In this document: positions 20,151 to 30,205 of the stretch, in pieces | Layout of the letters: each line of letters begins with the position of its first letter | How positions within the stretch are numbered: position 1 is the stretch's first letter | Origin: Bacilli bacterium | GTDB taxonomy: Bacteria > Bacillota_I > Bacilli_A > RF39 > UBA660 | Direction: 5' to 3' | NCBI GenBank assembly: GCA_016283935.1 | Contig: JAEENX010000025.1 | Span: 1-64,000 of the forward strand | Length of the DNA: 64,000 nucleotides | Notes under the pieces: generated by a model | Told to the model about the DNA's origin: nothing | Databases searched by the model: none | The model's input: the letters and a program-made list of their open reading frames with translations, nothing else | Made by a program: the position numbers and the translations under genes

Positions 20151-20339
20151 ATGCCAAAACAAAAAACACATAAAGCAACTGCAAAAGTTTTAAACAAACA
20201 TAAAAGTGGATTAATCACTTACAAAAAATCAGGTGGTAACCACCAAACTGCTGGAGATTCATCTAAGCAAATAAGACAAAGAAGAAGAAAAGGACAATTA
20301 GCGAAAGGAATAGCAGATAGACTTAAAAAAGTTATCTAG
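20151..20339 (+). CDS. rpmI: Ribosomal protein L35 (bL35)
   Basis: MPKQKTHKATAKVLNKHKSGLITYKKSGGNH; between infC and rplT. Confidence 0.9.
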   Translation: MPKQKTHKATAKVLNKHKSGLITYKKSGGNHQTAGDSSKQIRQRRRKGQLAKGIADRLKKVI

Positions 20340-20356
20340 TTATAAGGTGATGTAAG

Positions 20357-20902
20357 ATGACAAGAGTTAAAGGCGGAAACGTAGCTAAAAATAGAAGAAG
20401 AAAAGTATTAAAAGCTGCAAAAGGATATTTTGGATCTAAACATAGATTATATAAAACAGCTCAAGAACAATTATTCCATTCAGGAGTTTATGCTTATAGA
20501 GATAGAAAAGCAAACAAGAGAAACTTCAGAAAATTATGGATTACAAGAATCAATGCTGCTTGTAGAATGAATGATATTTCTTATTCAAGATTTATCTCAG
20601 GATTATCAAAAGCTGGTGTAGAAATCAATAGAAAGATGTTAGCTGAAATCGCTATCGATAACGCTACATTATTTACTTCTTATGTAAATATTGCTAAAGA
20701 TGCATTAGCTGGTAAATCAGTTGCTGCTAAAGCTGAAAAAGCAAACAAAGAAGTAGCTAAAGCTGAAAAAGAATCTTCAGTTGAAAACACTGATATTTCT
20801 AAATTATCTGTTGCTGAATTAAGAGAAATGGCTACAGCTAATGGTATTGAAGGCGCTGCTTCAATGAAAAAAGCTGAATTAGTAGAAGCTTTAAATAAGT
20901 AA
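20357..20902 (+). CDS. rplT: Ribosomal protein L20 (bL20) with C-terminal Rho_N/SAP-like extension
   Basis: [36 protein letters not shown] core, then [32 protein letters not shown] tail. Confidence 0.9.
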   Translation: MTRVKGGNVAKNRRRKVLKAAKGYFGSKHRLYKTAQEQLFHSGVYAYRDRKANKRNFRKLWITRINAACRMNDISYSRFISGLSKAGVEINRKMLAEIAIDNATLFTSYVNIAKDALAGKSVAAKAEKANKEVAKAEKESSVENTDISKLSVAELREMATANGIEGAASMKKAELVEALNK

Positions 20903-20905
20903 TAA

Positions 20906-20934
20906 AAAGGGTATAAAAAATATACCCTTTTTTT
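20906..20934 (+). terminator. Rho-independent terminator
   Basis: AAAGGGTATA-aaaaa-TATACCCTTT + T run. Confidence 0.9.
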
Positions 20935-21002
20935 GTTGTAAAATTCATGTAATTATATGTATTAATATTTTTATATTTTATATAATAAATTAGGTGATAT
21001 TA

Positions 21003-21551
21003 ATGATTAGAACATATGTGGGTCCAATGTTCAGTGGAAAGTCAGACTCATTGATTACAATTTACAACAAAATATGGAACAAAAAGCTTGTTTTAGCTTT
21101 TAAACCTAAATGTGATTCTAGAGATGGAGCATCAATAAAATCTAAGAATTATGATGTTGAAATACCAGCTATTTATATTAAAGATTTAAAAGAAATTAAG
21201 AAACATATAAAGGGTAAAAATATACATACTATTTTTATTGATGAAGCTCAATTTTTAACAGGTGATGTTAAAGAATTAGTCAAATTATCAGTAGTAGATG
21301 AAATTGATTTCTATATTGCTGGCTTAAATATGACAAGTGAACAAAAACCATTCGGTATTATGCCTGAAATATTAGCTGTATCTGATACAGTACATACTAT
21401 AACTGGTTTTTGCCAAGAATGTAATAAACCTTCAACTTTTACATATTATGAAGCTAAAAAGAAAGAAGATGTATTAGTAGGAGATGAAGGATATATATCT
21501 TTATGTCAAAGATGTTTAAAAAAACATATGTTGAAAGGAAAAAAGAAATAA
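21003..21551 (+). CDS. tdk: Thymidine kinase
   Basis: GPMFSGKSDSLI, FIDEAQFL, zinc Cys motif CQEC...CQRC. Confidence 0.9.
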   Translation: MIRTYVGPMFSGKSDSLITIYNKIWNKKLVLAFKPKCDSRDGASIKSKNYDVEIPAIYIKDLKEIKKHIKGKNIHTIFIDEAQFLTGDVKELVKLSVVDEIDFYIAGLNMTSEQKPFGIMPEILAVSDTVHTITGFCQECNKPSTFTYYEAKKKEDVLVGDEGYISLCQRCLKKHMLKGKKK

Positions 21552-22375
21552 TGAGTTTAGGAAAAGTTATTGTTATTGAAGGAACAGATTGTAGTGGTAA
21601 AGAAACACAAAGTAAAATGTTGATAACTAAATTATCTAGAAATGGAGAAAAAACACATTATTTATGTTATCCAGATTATGATACTCCAACAGGTAAAATA
21701 ATTGGATTACCATATTTAGGTAAATCTTATATTGCTGAAGATTTTGTTAGAGCAACAAGAGAAAAAGTAATAGAAAGATTACATGAAAAGAATAAAGAAA
21801 TTTCAGATGATGTAGTTGATTCGGTTTTAGAATCTGTATCAGCTGAATTAGGACATGGTTGGTTCCCAGAAGGAGCACCTCAAGTACCTGGTAAGATTGC
21901 ATCTTTATATTACACAGCAGATCGTGCATACAATAAACATAAGATAGATGAAATTGTTTCTACAGGTGATAATGTTATTCTTGATAGATATGTATATTCT
22001 AACTTTGCACATCAAGGTGGAAAATTGGAAAATGATCAAGATAGACATGATATGTATGAATGGTTATATGATTTAGAATTTAATAAGATGGAATTAAATG
22101 AACCTGATATTAAAATATTCTTACATATGCCTACTGAATATGCTGCACTTTTAAAAGCTTTAAGAGAAGAAAAATTAGATGAGCATGAACAAAACGGAGA
22201 ATATCTAAAGAGAGCAGAAAATGCATATGTAGAAGTGGCTAATTTATATGGATTTATTACTATTGAATGTGTTAGAAATATGGATGGTCCTGTGTCGTTA
22301 GAAAACATTAAAACTAAAGAAGAAATTAACGAAGAATTGTATGAAATTGTAAAGAAAAAAATGGATGAAAAATAA
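21551..22375 (+). CDS. tmk: Thymidylate (dTMP) kinase, long form (274 aa)
   Basis: IVIEGTDCSGKETQSKML P-loop, DRYVYSNFAHQG; 1-nt overlap with the tdk stop. Confidence 0.85.
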   Translation: MSLGKVIVIEGTDCSGKETQSKMLITKLSRNGEKTHYLCYPDYDTPTGKIIGLPYLGKSYIAEDFVRATREKVIERLHEKNKEISDDVVDSVLESVSAELGHGWFPEGAPQVPGKIASLYYTADRAYNKHKIDEIVSTGDNVILDRYVYSNFAHQGGKLENDQDRHDMYEWLYDLEFNKMELNEPDIKIFLHMPTEYAALLKALREEKLDEHEQNGEYLKRAENAYVEVANLYGFITIECVRNMDGPVSLENIKTKEEINEELYEIVKKKMDEK

Positions 22376-22401
22376 TTGGCTAAATAATAGCCAATTTTTT
22401 T
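22374..22401 (+). terminator. Rho-independent terminator after tmk
   Basis: AATTGGCTA-aataa-TAGCCAATT + T7. Confidence 0.85.
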
Positions 22402-22432
22402 GATTTTACTTAACATTTTTCATACATTTTGG

Positions 22433-22462
22433 TTGATAATAAAGTGTATTTTATATTATAAT
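22433..22462 (+). promoter_or_regulatory. Promoter upstream of T4SS cluster
   Basis: TTGATA - 18 nt - TATAAT. Confidence 0.55.
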
Positions 22463-22520
22463 TATTATAGTGTATTATAGGGATTACTATAAATATAAAA
22501 GCAATTGGAAGTGAATAGAT

Positions 22521-25169
22521 ATGCTAATAAGCGGTGTTTTGTCTTGGGGAGCAACTTTACTCCTTGAATTAATAATGATATTTTTTGATACTACTGCATA
22601 CGGTTTAGCCATAGTAGCAATTTCTATTTTTAACGGTTTAGCACGTATGGATTTCTTCTCGACTAAAGCAGGAGCTGCAATTTATACTGATATAACTAAT
22701 AGAATTTATGGCATTATTGGTATTATTATGATTTTCTTTTTCACTTATCAATTGATAATGCTTGTTATAAATCCGGATGGAGATTCTAAAACTTCATCTG
22801 CATTAGTAAAAAAACTTATCACTTCAGTTATAATGATTGCGTTCTTCCCAACACTTTACCATTACATGGCGGTGTTCCAAGAACATGTACTAACTGAAGG
22901 AACTATATTTGGTATTGTTACAGGAACTGCTTCTGGCGGTGATTCTGATTCGATGGGTAGAAATACAGCACTGATTGTTTATCTATCTATGTACCATCCT
23001 GCAGGTGGAGGATATCAATCTCTGGTTGATTCTGATTCGATGGATGAAAATGGAAATATAAGCGTTAAAACTGCACAAGAATGCTATGATGATATTCATG
23101 CAGATGGTGGCGAGGGAGCAAGCCTCGATACATGTCAAAAGTGGGTTGATGCTGTTACAGATTTTAAAAATAAATCAGCTAAATCTAGCATAGGAATTTT
23201 TGGAGGTATTACAGCGTTTACTTTAAATCTTGATTTGACACACACTGTGTTTGAAGAGGGCGGTAGCGAATACATGATAATCATCACATTTGTTTGTGGA
23301 TTCGTATTAGCTTGGTATTATATATCTTATGCAATAGATTTGGGTTACAGAACTATTAAATTGGGATTCTTACAAATTATAAGCCCTGCACCTTTAGTAA
23401 TGAGAATTTTCCCTAAAACTGATGGTGCATATAAAAAGTGGAGACATCAAATGTTTGTGACTTATATGGAAATATTTGTTAGAGTTGCAATTATTGCTTT
23501 CCAAATAGTTATTATTCAAGTAATACCAACTGTAATTAAAGGATTATTTTCAACTTTATTAATGAGCAAATTCTACATTGGATTTGGTGTAGTTGCAATG
23601 ATCTTTGGTATTATGAAGTTTGGTAAAGAATTACCAAAACTAGTTAAAGATATGTTCAGTAATGGTAGTGGATTACTTGATGGTATTGATTGGAAACCAG
23701 GATTCAGAAGAAGAATGAGAGCCGGTGGACAAGAACTTATTGGATATGGAAAGAAAGCCGCTGCTTGGACTAAGAAGAAAGTTGATGGAGCAATTTCACT
23801 TCCTGGTAAAGTTAAAAAATTCACTAGAGGTGTTGGCGGTATTATTGGTGGAGCAAAAACAGGAAGAAACTCATGGAATAATGCTAATCCAGCTGCTACA
23901 GGAATTAGTAAAGCTATTGGTAATATTGCTGGTAGCGTAAAAGGTGGAATATCTGCTTATAATGCATCACAACATATTAGTTCTAAGGCTACACCGGATC
24001 AAGCGCAAAAATTAATGCATGATGCTGCTTCAAGTGCTGGTGGCTCATTGAAAATTAAAAATCTTGCTCAAATGATTAAGGATCGTTCAATTGAATTGGA
24101 AGCTGAAGAAACAATGAGTACTCGTAGAAAAGTAGTTAGAGATGCAAGCAACAATAATAAAGCTCATACTGACTATTTTGATGAAAAAACAGGTGTAAAA
24201 GATATGATATCAAATATCGAAGACTTGAAAAATCAAGCACTAGATAATTTGGCTCAATCAGCGGATGGTACTGCAACAGGTTATACTGTTAATATGAATA
24301 CAGGTAAACGTGGAGAAGATACTGAATCATTTACAAGTGCTAAACAAATTATTGAATATTATGATCGAGCTAAACAAGATGCTCTTAAAGGAAAATTCGA
24401 GAAAAAAATTACTGATGGTATTACTGATCATAACTTTGACAAAATGGTTGAAGATATAACAGCAAGTGGTAGCAAATATGCAACTGATGTATTAAATATG
24501 GATCAATCAGATGATGTTAAGGACAAATATGCAAAAGCAATTTCTAATAAATTGTCTTCATCATTCTTTAAAGTTGCAAATGAAGTATTGAATACTAATT
24601 ATGATACTTCTATGGCACTTGATTCTATAAAGAGTACTAATCTTGAAAGAGAAACAAAGAATAGAGAATGTCAGTTGAAAAATTCTACTCTTGAAAGCGA
24701 AATAGATGCTTTACAAAAATCAATGGATCGTAAGGCTCTAGAAAAAAGATTTACAGATGAACTTGTTGGCACATATGCACCTGAAATTCTTAATGAAGAA
24801 GTAGATAAGGCTGTTAACGCTGAAATTAAAAATATTCAATCTCAAATAGCTGCTAAAAAGAGTGAAATTGCTAATAATACTAGTGAGATAAAAGATTTAT
24901 TAGATGAGAAGGCATCAACTTATATGAGTTTAGAAGATGCTAATAGATTGCTTGCTACAATTAATAGTGACCCTGAAAGTTTCTTTACAGCTCCATCATC
25001 TATGAGTGAAACAGAAGCTGAAGCTTTCCGCAAAGAAAGAGCAGAAGTTTTAAGAGATGTCAGGGAAATGGTTACTAATATGAACAAAGCTGCAAATATG
25101 GATATATTAACTGACTTTGAAGTTTATAGTGCTCCTGCTGAAGAAAGTTCTGGAGATAGTAAGAAGTAA
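22521..25169 (+). CDS. VirB6/TrbL-like polytopic T4SS membrane protein with long hydrophilic C-terminal half
   Basis: N-terminal TM segments typical of VirB6-like conjugation proteins, followed by ~480 aa Gly/Ala- and coiled-coil-rich region; immediately upstream of PrgI/VirB4 genes. Confidence 0.65.
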   Translation: MLISGVLSWGATLLLELIMIFFDTTAYGLAIVAISIFNGLARMDFFSTKAGAAIYTDITNRIYGIIGIIMIFFFTYQLIMLVINPDGDSKTSSALVKKLITSVIMIAFFPTLYHYMAVFQEHVLTEGTIFGIVTGTASGGDSDSMGRNTALIVYLSMYHPAGGGYQSLVDSDSMDENGNISVKTAQECYDDIHADGGEGASLDTCQKWVDAVTDFKNKSAKSSIGIFGGITAFTLNLDLTHTVFEEGGSEYMIIITFVCGFVLAWYYISYAIDLGYRTIKLGFLQIISPAPLVMRIFPKTDGAYKKWRHQMFVTYMEIFVRVAIIAFQIVIIQVIPTVIKGLFSTLLMSKFYIGFGVVAMIFGIMKFGKELPKLVKDMFSNGSGLLDGIDWKPGFRRRMRAGGQELIGYGKKAAAWTKKKVDGAISLPGKVKKFTRGVGGIIGGAKTGRNSWNNANPAATGISKAIGNIAGSVKGGISAYNASQHISSKATPDQAQKLMHDAASSAGGSLKIKNLAQMIKDRSIELEAEETMSTRRKVVRDASNNNKAHTDYFDEKTGVKDMISNIEDLKNQALDNLAQSADGTATGYTVNMNTGKRGEDTESFTSAKQIIEYYDRAKQDALKGKFEKKITDGITDHNFDKMVEDITASGSKYATDVLNMDQSDDVKDKYAKAISNKLSSSFFKVANEVLNTNYDTSMALDSIKSTNLERETKNRECQLKNSTLESEIDALQKSMDRKALEKRFTDELVGTYAPEILNEEVDKAVNAEIKNIQSQIAAKKSEIANNTSEIKDLLDEKASTYMSLEDANRLLATINSDPESFFTAPSSMSETEAEAFRKERAEVLRDVREMVTNMNKAANMDILTDFEVYSAPAEESSGDSKK

Positions 25170-25193
25170 TAGAATAAAAAGGAAGATGATAAT

Positions 25194-25511
25194 ATGAATC
25201 GATATTTAATTCCTGCGAACTCAAAAAGATCAATGTTGATCTTGAGTATGTTTGCACCAATTGATTTGATTATTGGTGGCGTAGGTGCATTTATTTCAAT
25301 GATCTTATTCTTTATAATAAGCGTTGAAACTACCACTGATATTTTAATAGTTTTGACACCGGCGTTGATTAGCGCTGCTATGATTATACCGGTGCCAAAT
25401 CATAGAAATGTTTGGCAATTAACTGCTAACATTTTGTACTATTTTACAAATCAAAGAAAATATAGATGGAGAGGTTGGTGTATGCTACATGGCGAAGAAG
25501 GAGAACAATAA
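25194..25511 (+). CDS. PrgI/VirB3-like T4SS protein
   Basis: ~105 aa, two TM, ...NHRNVWQLTANILYYFTNQRKYRWRG; position before VirB4. Confidence 0.7.
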   Translation: MNRYLIPANSKRSMLILSMFAPIDLIIGGVGAFISMILFFIISVETTTDILIVLTPALISAAMIIPVPNHRNVWQLTANILYYFTNQRKYRWRGWCMLHGEEGEQ

Positions 25512-26079
25512 TCAAGCTAAAAGTTGTGAAGATTGGTTACCAATAATTGATATTAAAGGTAGTTATATCGAAGTAAAAGGTGCTAATGCACTAGAAGGCA
25601 ATCAATATGTTACAGGAGTTAGAGTTGAGCCTAAAAATATATTCATTCAAGATGAATTAGTTCAATCTCAAACAATTCGTGGTTTAACTAATTTTTACAA
25701 CACACTAGATTTTGAATTCTGGTTAATGTGTTGCGATAGACCAGTAGATATTAACTTATATAAATCTCAACTTGAAATTATGTATGCTGATGCAACAAGT
25801 CAACAACAAAGAAAGTTAATTGCTGAAGATTTAAGAAAAGTTGATAAGTTTATTGGACCAGAAATTAATGCAGTTGATACAGAATTTTATATATTGTTTA
25901 AAACTTCTGTTAAACAAACTGAATTAATTCAAAAGAGAGTATCAAATATGATATCTGGTTTAGCAAGTGCTGGATTAAATTGTAGACAAATAACTGAAGA
26001 AGATATTAGAGTTTTATTAGATAGTATGTTTAATGATAGTGAAAGAGTAGAATTTGGAACGGTGATGAGTAATGTCTAA
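25489..26079 (+). CDS. TrsD/TraD-like protein (corresponds to VirB4 N-terminal region)
   Basis: DWLPIIDIKGSYIEVKG...; overlaps flanking PrgI and VirB4 genes. Confidence 0.65.
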   Translation: MAKKENNNQAKSCEDWLPIIDIKGSYIEVKGANALEGNQYVTGVRVEPKNIFIQDELVQSQTIRGLTNFYNTLDFEFWLMCCDRPVDINLYKSQLEIMYADATSQQQRKLIAEDLRKVDKFIGPEINAVDTEFYILFKTSVKQTELIQKRVSNMISGLASAGLNCRQITEEDIRVLLDSMFNDSERVEFGTVMSNV

Positions 26080-27865
26080 GAGTACATTAAAAAGTGAAAT
26101 CGCACCTAAGGGGTTAAATTTTAAAATTAGAGAATTTGATATTAGTGGTAAATACGCTACTATCCTTACAGTGTTAGAATTTCCTAAAGAAATAGGTCCA
26201 GGATATTTAAGTAATTTAACTTCAATTCCTGGAGTTAAAGTTGTTGTAAAACATACTCCAATTGACTTTGGAACAATGTCAAAAACTATCAATAAAGAAA
26301 TTGCTGAATTAAAACAAGAATATCAAAAAGAAAATGATTTAACATTAAAAGAGAGATTAAGACTAGACTATGAATCAATGGAACAATTCATTCAAATGTT
26401 AGCAGCAACAGGATCAAAAATATTCGACTTCCAATTGCATGTTATGATCACTGCTGATACTCAAGATGAATTAGATTCTAGAAAAGTAGAAATAAAGAAT
26501 TATTTAACTGGTATTGGACTTCGTGCAATACCTATGATGTTTGAACAAGAAAAAGTACTAAAGAGTATGGTACCTATCTTCCCAAAACAAGATGTTGAAG
26601 ATAGAATTGGTATACCTGTTCCTGCACCAACAGTTGCAGCTATGTATCCATTTGTTTTCGATAGTATCAAAGACCCAGGATTATCAAGTTTATTAGGAAT
26701 TGATTTCTCTGGTGGTGTTGTTCTATTTAACCAATTTGCTTATCAACAAAGAAGTGTTGAAAATAGACATAATGCTAATATGATTATTTTAGGTACATCT
26801 GGTAGTGGTAAATCTACTGCTGCTAAGTTATTACTTAGAGGACATATTAGAAATGGATATCAAATTGTTTGTATCGACCCTGAAGGTGAATTAGAATTCA
26901 TGGCTCAAAAGAATGAAGGATCATTCATCGATTTAGGTAAAGGTGGATCATATGGTATGATTAATCCATTAGAAATTGTTACAGATACAGATGAAGATGA
27001 TCCAAATGCAACAAGTGGTACAGCTGTACTTGCAAGTGCATTACAATCATTAAAAGCATTTATGAAATATTATTCTCCAGAAATTGAAGATGATGTTTTA
27101 CAAATGTTTAGTGAAGTAGTTCAAGAAACTTATAAGAGATTTGGTATTGATTTTAGTACTAATTTCAATACTTTCGTTCCTGAAAGTTTCCCAGTATTTG
27201 ATGATGTTTATGCTACTATTAAAGGTAAACTATTATCAATGCCTGAAGCTACTAGAGAAAGAGATGTAATGGAAAGACTTGAATTAAGAGTTAGACCATT
27301 CGTTAATGAATTAAGATATTATTTCAATGGACATACAACAATTAATCCTAATACAAACTTTATTGTATTTAGTATTAAGAATGTTATGAACAGTGATGAA
27401 AATATTAGAAATGCATTATTCTTCAACATATTAAAATATGCATGGAGTTTATGCTTAGATAGAAGTAAAAATACTGTAATGATGGTAGATGAAGCACATA
27501 TCTTATTACAAGGAAGTAATGAATTGGGTGCTGAATACTTAGCACAAATGCAAAGACGTGCTCGTAAGTATAACACTGGTACTATCATTATTACTCAACA
27601 ACCTACAGACTTTGCTGCTGATAAAGTTATTATGCATGGTAAAGCAATTTTCGATAATGCTGCTTACTATTTAGTAATGGGATTAAAGAAACAAGCTGTA
27701 GAAGATTTAAGTAAATTAATTGACTTAAATGAAAATGAAAAAGAAAGTATTAAAACGTATACTCAAGGTGAAGCATTATTTGTATGTGGATCTAGAAGAA
27801 TGCGTATTAATGTTGTATTAACTCAAGATGAGTTAGATTCCTTTGGCTCAGGCGGAGGACTATAA
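26072..27865 (+). CDS. VirB4/TrsE/TraE conjugation-type ATPase
   Basis: Walker A GTSGSGKSTAAK, Walker B NTVMMVDEAHILL, RRARKYNTGTIIITQQPTDF. Confidence 0.9.
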   Translation: MSKSTLKSEIAPKGLNFKIREFDISGKYATILTVLEFPKEIGPGYLSNLTSIPGVKVVVKHTPIDFGTMSKTINKEIAELKQEYQKENDLTLKERLRLDYESMEQFIQMLAATGSKIFDFQLHVMITADTQDELDSRKVEIKNYLTGIGLRAIPMMFEQEKVLKSMVPIFPKQDVEDRIGIPVPAPTVAAMYPFVFDSIKDPGLSSLLGIDFSGGVVLFNQFAYQQRSVENRHNANMIILGTSGSGKSTAAKLLLRGHIRNGYQIVCIDPEGELEFMAQKNEGSFIDLGKGGSYGMINPLEIVTDTDEDDPNATSGTAVLASALQSLKAFMKYYSPEIEDDVLQMFSEVVQETYKRFGIDFSTNFNTFVPESFPVFDDVYATIKGKLLSMPEATRERDVMERLELRVRPFVNELRYYFNGHTTINPNTNFIVFSIKNVMNSDENIRNALFFNILKYAWSLCLDRSKNTVMMVDEAHILLQGSNELGAEYLAQMQRRARKYNTGTIIITQQPTDFAADKVIMHGKAIFDNAAYYLVMGLKKQAVEDLSKLIDLNENEKESIKTYTQGEALFVCGSRRMRINVVLTQDELDSFGSGGGL

Positions 27866-27883
27866 TATCTGTGAGGTGAGCTT

Positions 27884-30196
27884 ATGAAAAATAAAAAAAT
27901 GAATAAGATGTTATTGCTAAAGAATATAGGAAAAGTATTGTTAGCAATAACACTTTTTTCAGTTATAGTATATGTTCCAAATAAAGTATATGGAGCCGGT
28001 TTTGAGTATAAAGATTTTGATTGGGATCAATTCCAAGCCAAAAGAAATTATTTCTGGGATGGGGAATGTAGTGATGGTGATACAGAATGTAAGAATTCTG
28101 TTCTAGAATCACAAAAGAAATTTTATACAAAACTATATAAAGCATTAGCTGCATATGATAGAAAAATAGGTAAGGATGGTCAAAGATTACATATAAATGA
28201 TAATATCATTTTAGAAACAATATTCTTTGAACTTACTCATGAAGTTTTTGAAGATAGTGGAACAGGTTATCAAGACAGTTTAAAATCTAAATCACCAGGT
28301 TATACCGTAGATGAAACAAGTGATGGTTCAGCAGCAGCTGATATTGATTACAATACTGTTGATGAACATTACTTTGAAAAAGAAACAGACTCAATTGAAA
28401 CATTAGTTGATAATATGATTGCATATGAAACTATTTGTTGGGGTATTGTTGGAGATGCTACTGCTGTAACTGATTCTGAAGGTGGTACATATTATACATG
28501 TGAAGATGGACATATTCCTAAAGAAGTTTATTTAATAGGTCAAGCTTGGGGATGGAAATGTACTGATAAATTAAGTGATAATGAATTAGGATTCTGGGAA
28601 TATTTTGGATCTAAATTAATGCATGATGTTGCATTAAACAGATTAATATCTCAAGTATTCTTCTTAGATAAATTAATTGTTGATCAAGCTTATGAAGATT
28701 GTAAAAATGCTCAAGGATATGAAAATGGTACATATTATGAATTTACAGATGATAGATATGTAAGTACTGATAGATATTTTGATTTCTTAAAAGATAATAA
28801 CTATTTTGATAAAAAAGCTCATTTACAAAGATATTTTAAAGAAGATGTTTTAGATAAGGCTACAGAAAAATATGGTCAAAAAGTAGATTGTTTAACAAGT
28901 GACGTATGTGATAATTCACTTGATTCAATTGAAGGTGGATATGAAGAATTTTATGGAAATATAGTAGAAGATAGATTAGAAATCATTAAATATATTATTT
29001 CAAATTTAAGATCATATGGAATTGAAATTTCTTATATGGATGATTTTGAATCGGAATTAACTGAAATAAGTAATTCTCAACAAAGAAAGAGTTTCTATTG
29101 GCCAATTGGTAGTGATGAAACTGAAGAAAGAAATGGTAGAACATTTGCTGATAAAGAACCAGCAAGTACTACTATTGTTAGAGAATATGGTGAAAATGCT
29201 AATCCAAGAACTGGAGAAATACAAAAACATTATGGTATAGATATTCAAGGTGTTGAAGGTTCTACTAATGTTATTGCTGTTTATTCAGGTACAGTATTAT
29301 CAGTATACAATTCTTGTACAAAAGGTAATTATTCATGTAATGATGGATATGGAAATACAGTTATTATTTCACATCCAAATGGTGATTTTACTGTATATGG
29401 TCATTTAGCAACTATTCCTTCTAATATAGGACCTGGATATGATGTTGTTAAAGGTGAAGTAATTGGTAAAGTTGGTTCTACTGGTGATACTAATCAAGCT
29501 GCTCTTCATTATGAATTAAGAGTAGGTGGAAACTCAGTAGATAATACAGTTAATCCAACTGATAATACAGATCCAAGTAATCCTAGACCAACAATTCCAT
29601 CTGGAGATTTCTCAGTACATGAAACTTCATTAACAAAAGATCAATTTTGTTCTGGATTAAGAAGTTATTGTAATAGTCATAGCTGTGGAGTATTCTCAGT
29701 AAATTGTGAGACAGTATATGATACTTCAATTAGTTCAAATGTTAACCCTGAATTAGTTGTAGCAAGAGCTATGTGTGAAGGTTTCTCACCTGGTGGTTCT
29801 ACTAATAACTACTGGGGTATTGGATGTTCTAATACTGGTGGTGGAAGAGACTGTCGTTCATACGGAAGTTTAGCTGCTGGTATTCAAGGATTTGCTTCTG
29901 TAGTAGCTAAATATAATACAGCAAGTGATATGATGAAAAAATATGCATATATTGGAAAATATTGGTATAATCCAGGATCATGGTCTACAGGTGGATGTAT
30001 TTATTTCAACTATATTAGACAATATATGAGTACTGGAAGACAATCAACTGTTAATAGTGTATGTAATAGTAGTAGTCATTGCGATACAAGTGGTGGTGTA
30101 TGTACTTCTACAACTGATGAAGACCAAACAGCATATGCTACATGGCAAGTTGCTAATAAAATGGGTCCAATTAGATCTAATATATGGGGATTATAG
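27884..30196 (+). CDS. T4SS-associated cell-wall hydrolase: M23 (LytM) domain plus C-terminal glucosaminidase/lysozyme-like domain
   Basis: Signal/TM at N-term; HYGIDIQG, VYGHLATI, ALHYELRVGG; C-term NPELVVARAMCEGFSPGGSTNNYWGIGC... Confidence 0.75.
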   Translation: MKNKKMNKMLLLKNIGKVLLAITLFSVIVYVPNKVYGAGFEYKDFDWDQFQAKRNYFWDGECSDGDTECKNSVLESQKKFYTKLYKALAAYDRKIGKDGQRLHINDNIILETIFFELTHEVFEDSGTGYQDSLKSKSPGYTVDETSDGSAAADIDYNTVDEHYFEKETDSIETLVDNMIAYETICWGIVGDATAVTDSEGGTYYTCEDGHIPKEVYLIGQAWGWKCTDKLSDNELGFWEYFGSKLMHDVALNRLISQVFFLDKLIVDQAYEDCKNAQGYENGTYYEFTDDRYVSTDRYFDFLKDNNYFDKKAHLQRYFKEDVLDKATEKYGQKVDCLTSDVCDNSLDSIEGGYEEFYGNIVEDRLEIIKYIISNLRSYGIEISYMDDFESELTEISNSQQRKSFYWPIGSDETEERNGRTFADKEPASTTIVREYGENANPRTGEIQKHYGIDIQGVEGSTNVIAVYSGTVLSVYNSCTKGNYSCNDGYGNTVIISHPNGDFTVYGHLATIPSNIGPGYDVVKGEVIGKVGSTGDTNQAALHYELRVGGNSVDNTVNPTDNTDPSNPRPTIPSGDFSVHETSLTKDQFCSGLRSYCNSHSCGVFSVNCETVYDTSISSNVNPELVVARAMCEGFSPGGSTNNYWGIGCSNTGGGRDCRSYGSLAAGIQGFASVVAKYNTASDMMKKYAYIGKYWYNPGSWSTGGCIYFNYIRQYMSTGRQSTVNSVCNSSSHCDTSGGVCTSTTDEDQTAYATWQVANKMGPIRSNIWGL

Positions 30197-30205
30197 GAGG
30201 ATAAT

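Noticed and set aside
22036-22416. 126-aa minus-strand ORF
   Set aside because: Antisense to tmk, Ser/Phe/Ile-rich spurious composition.
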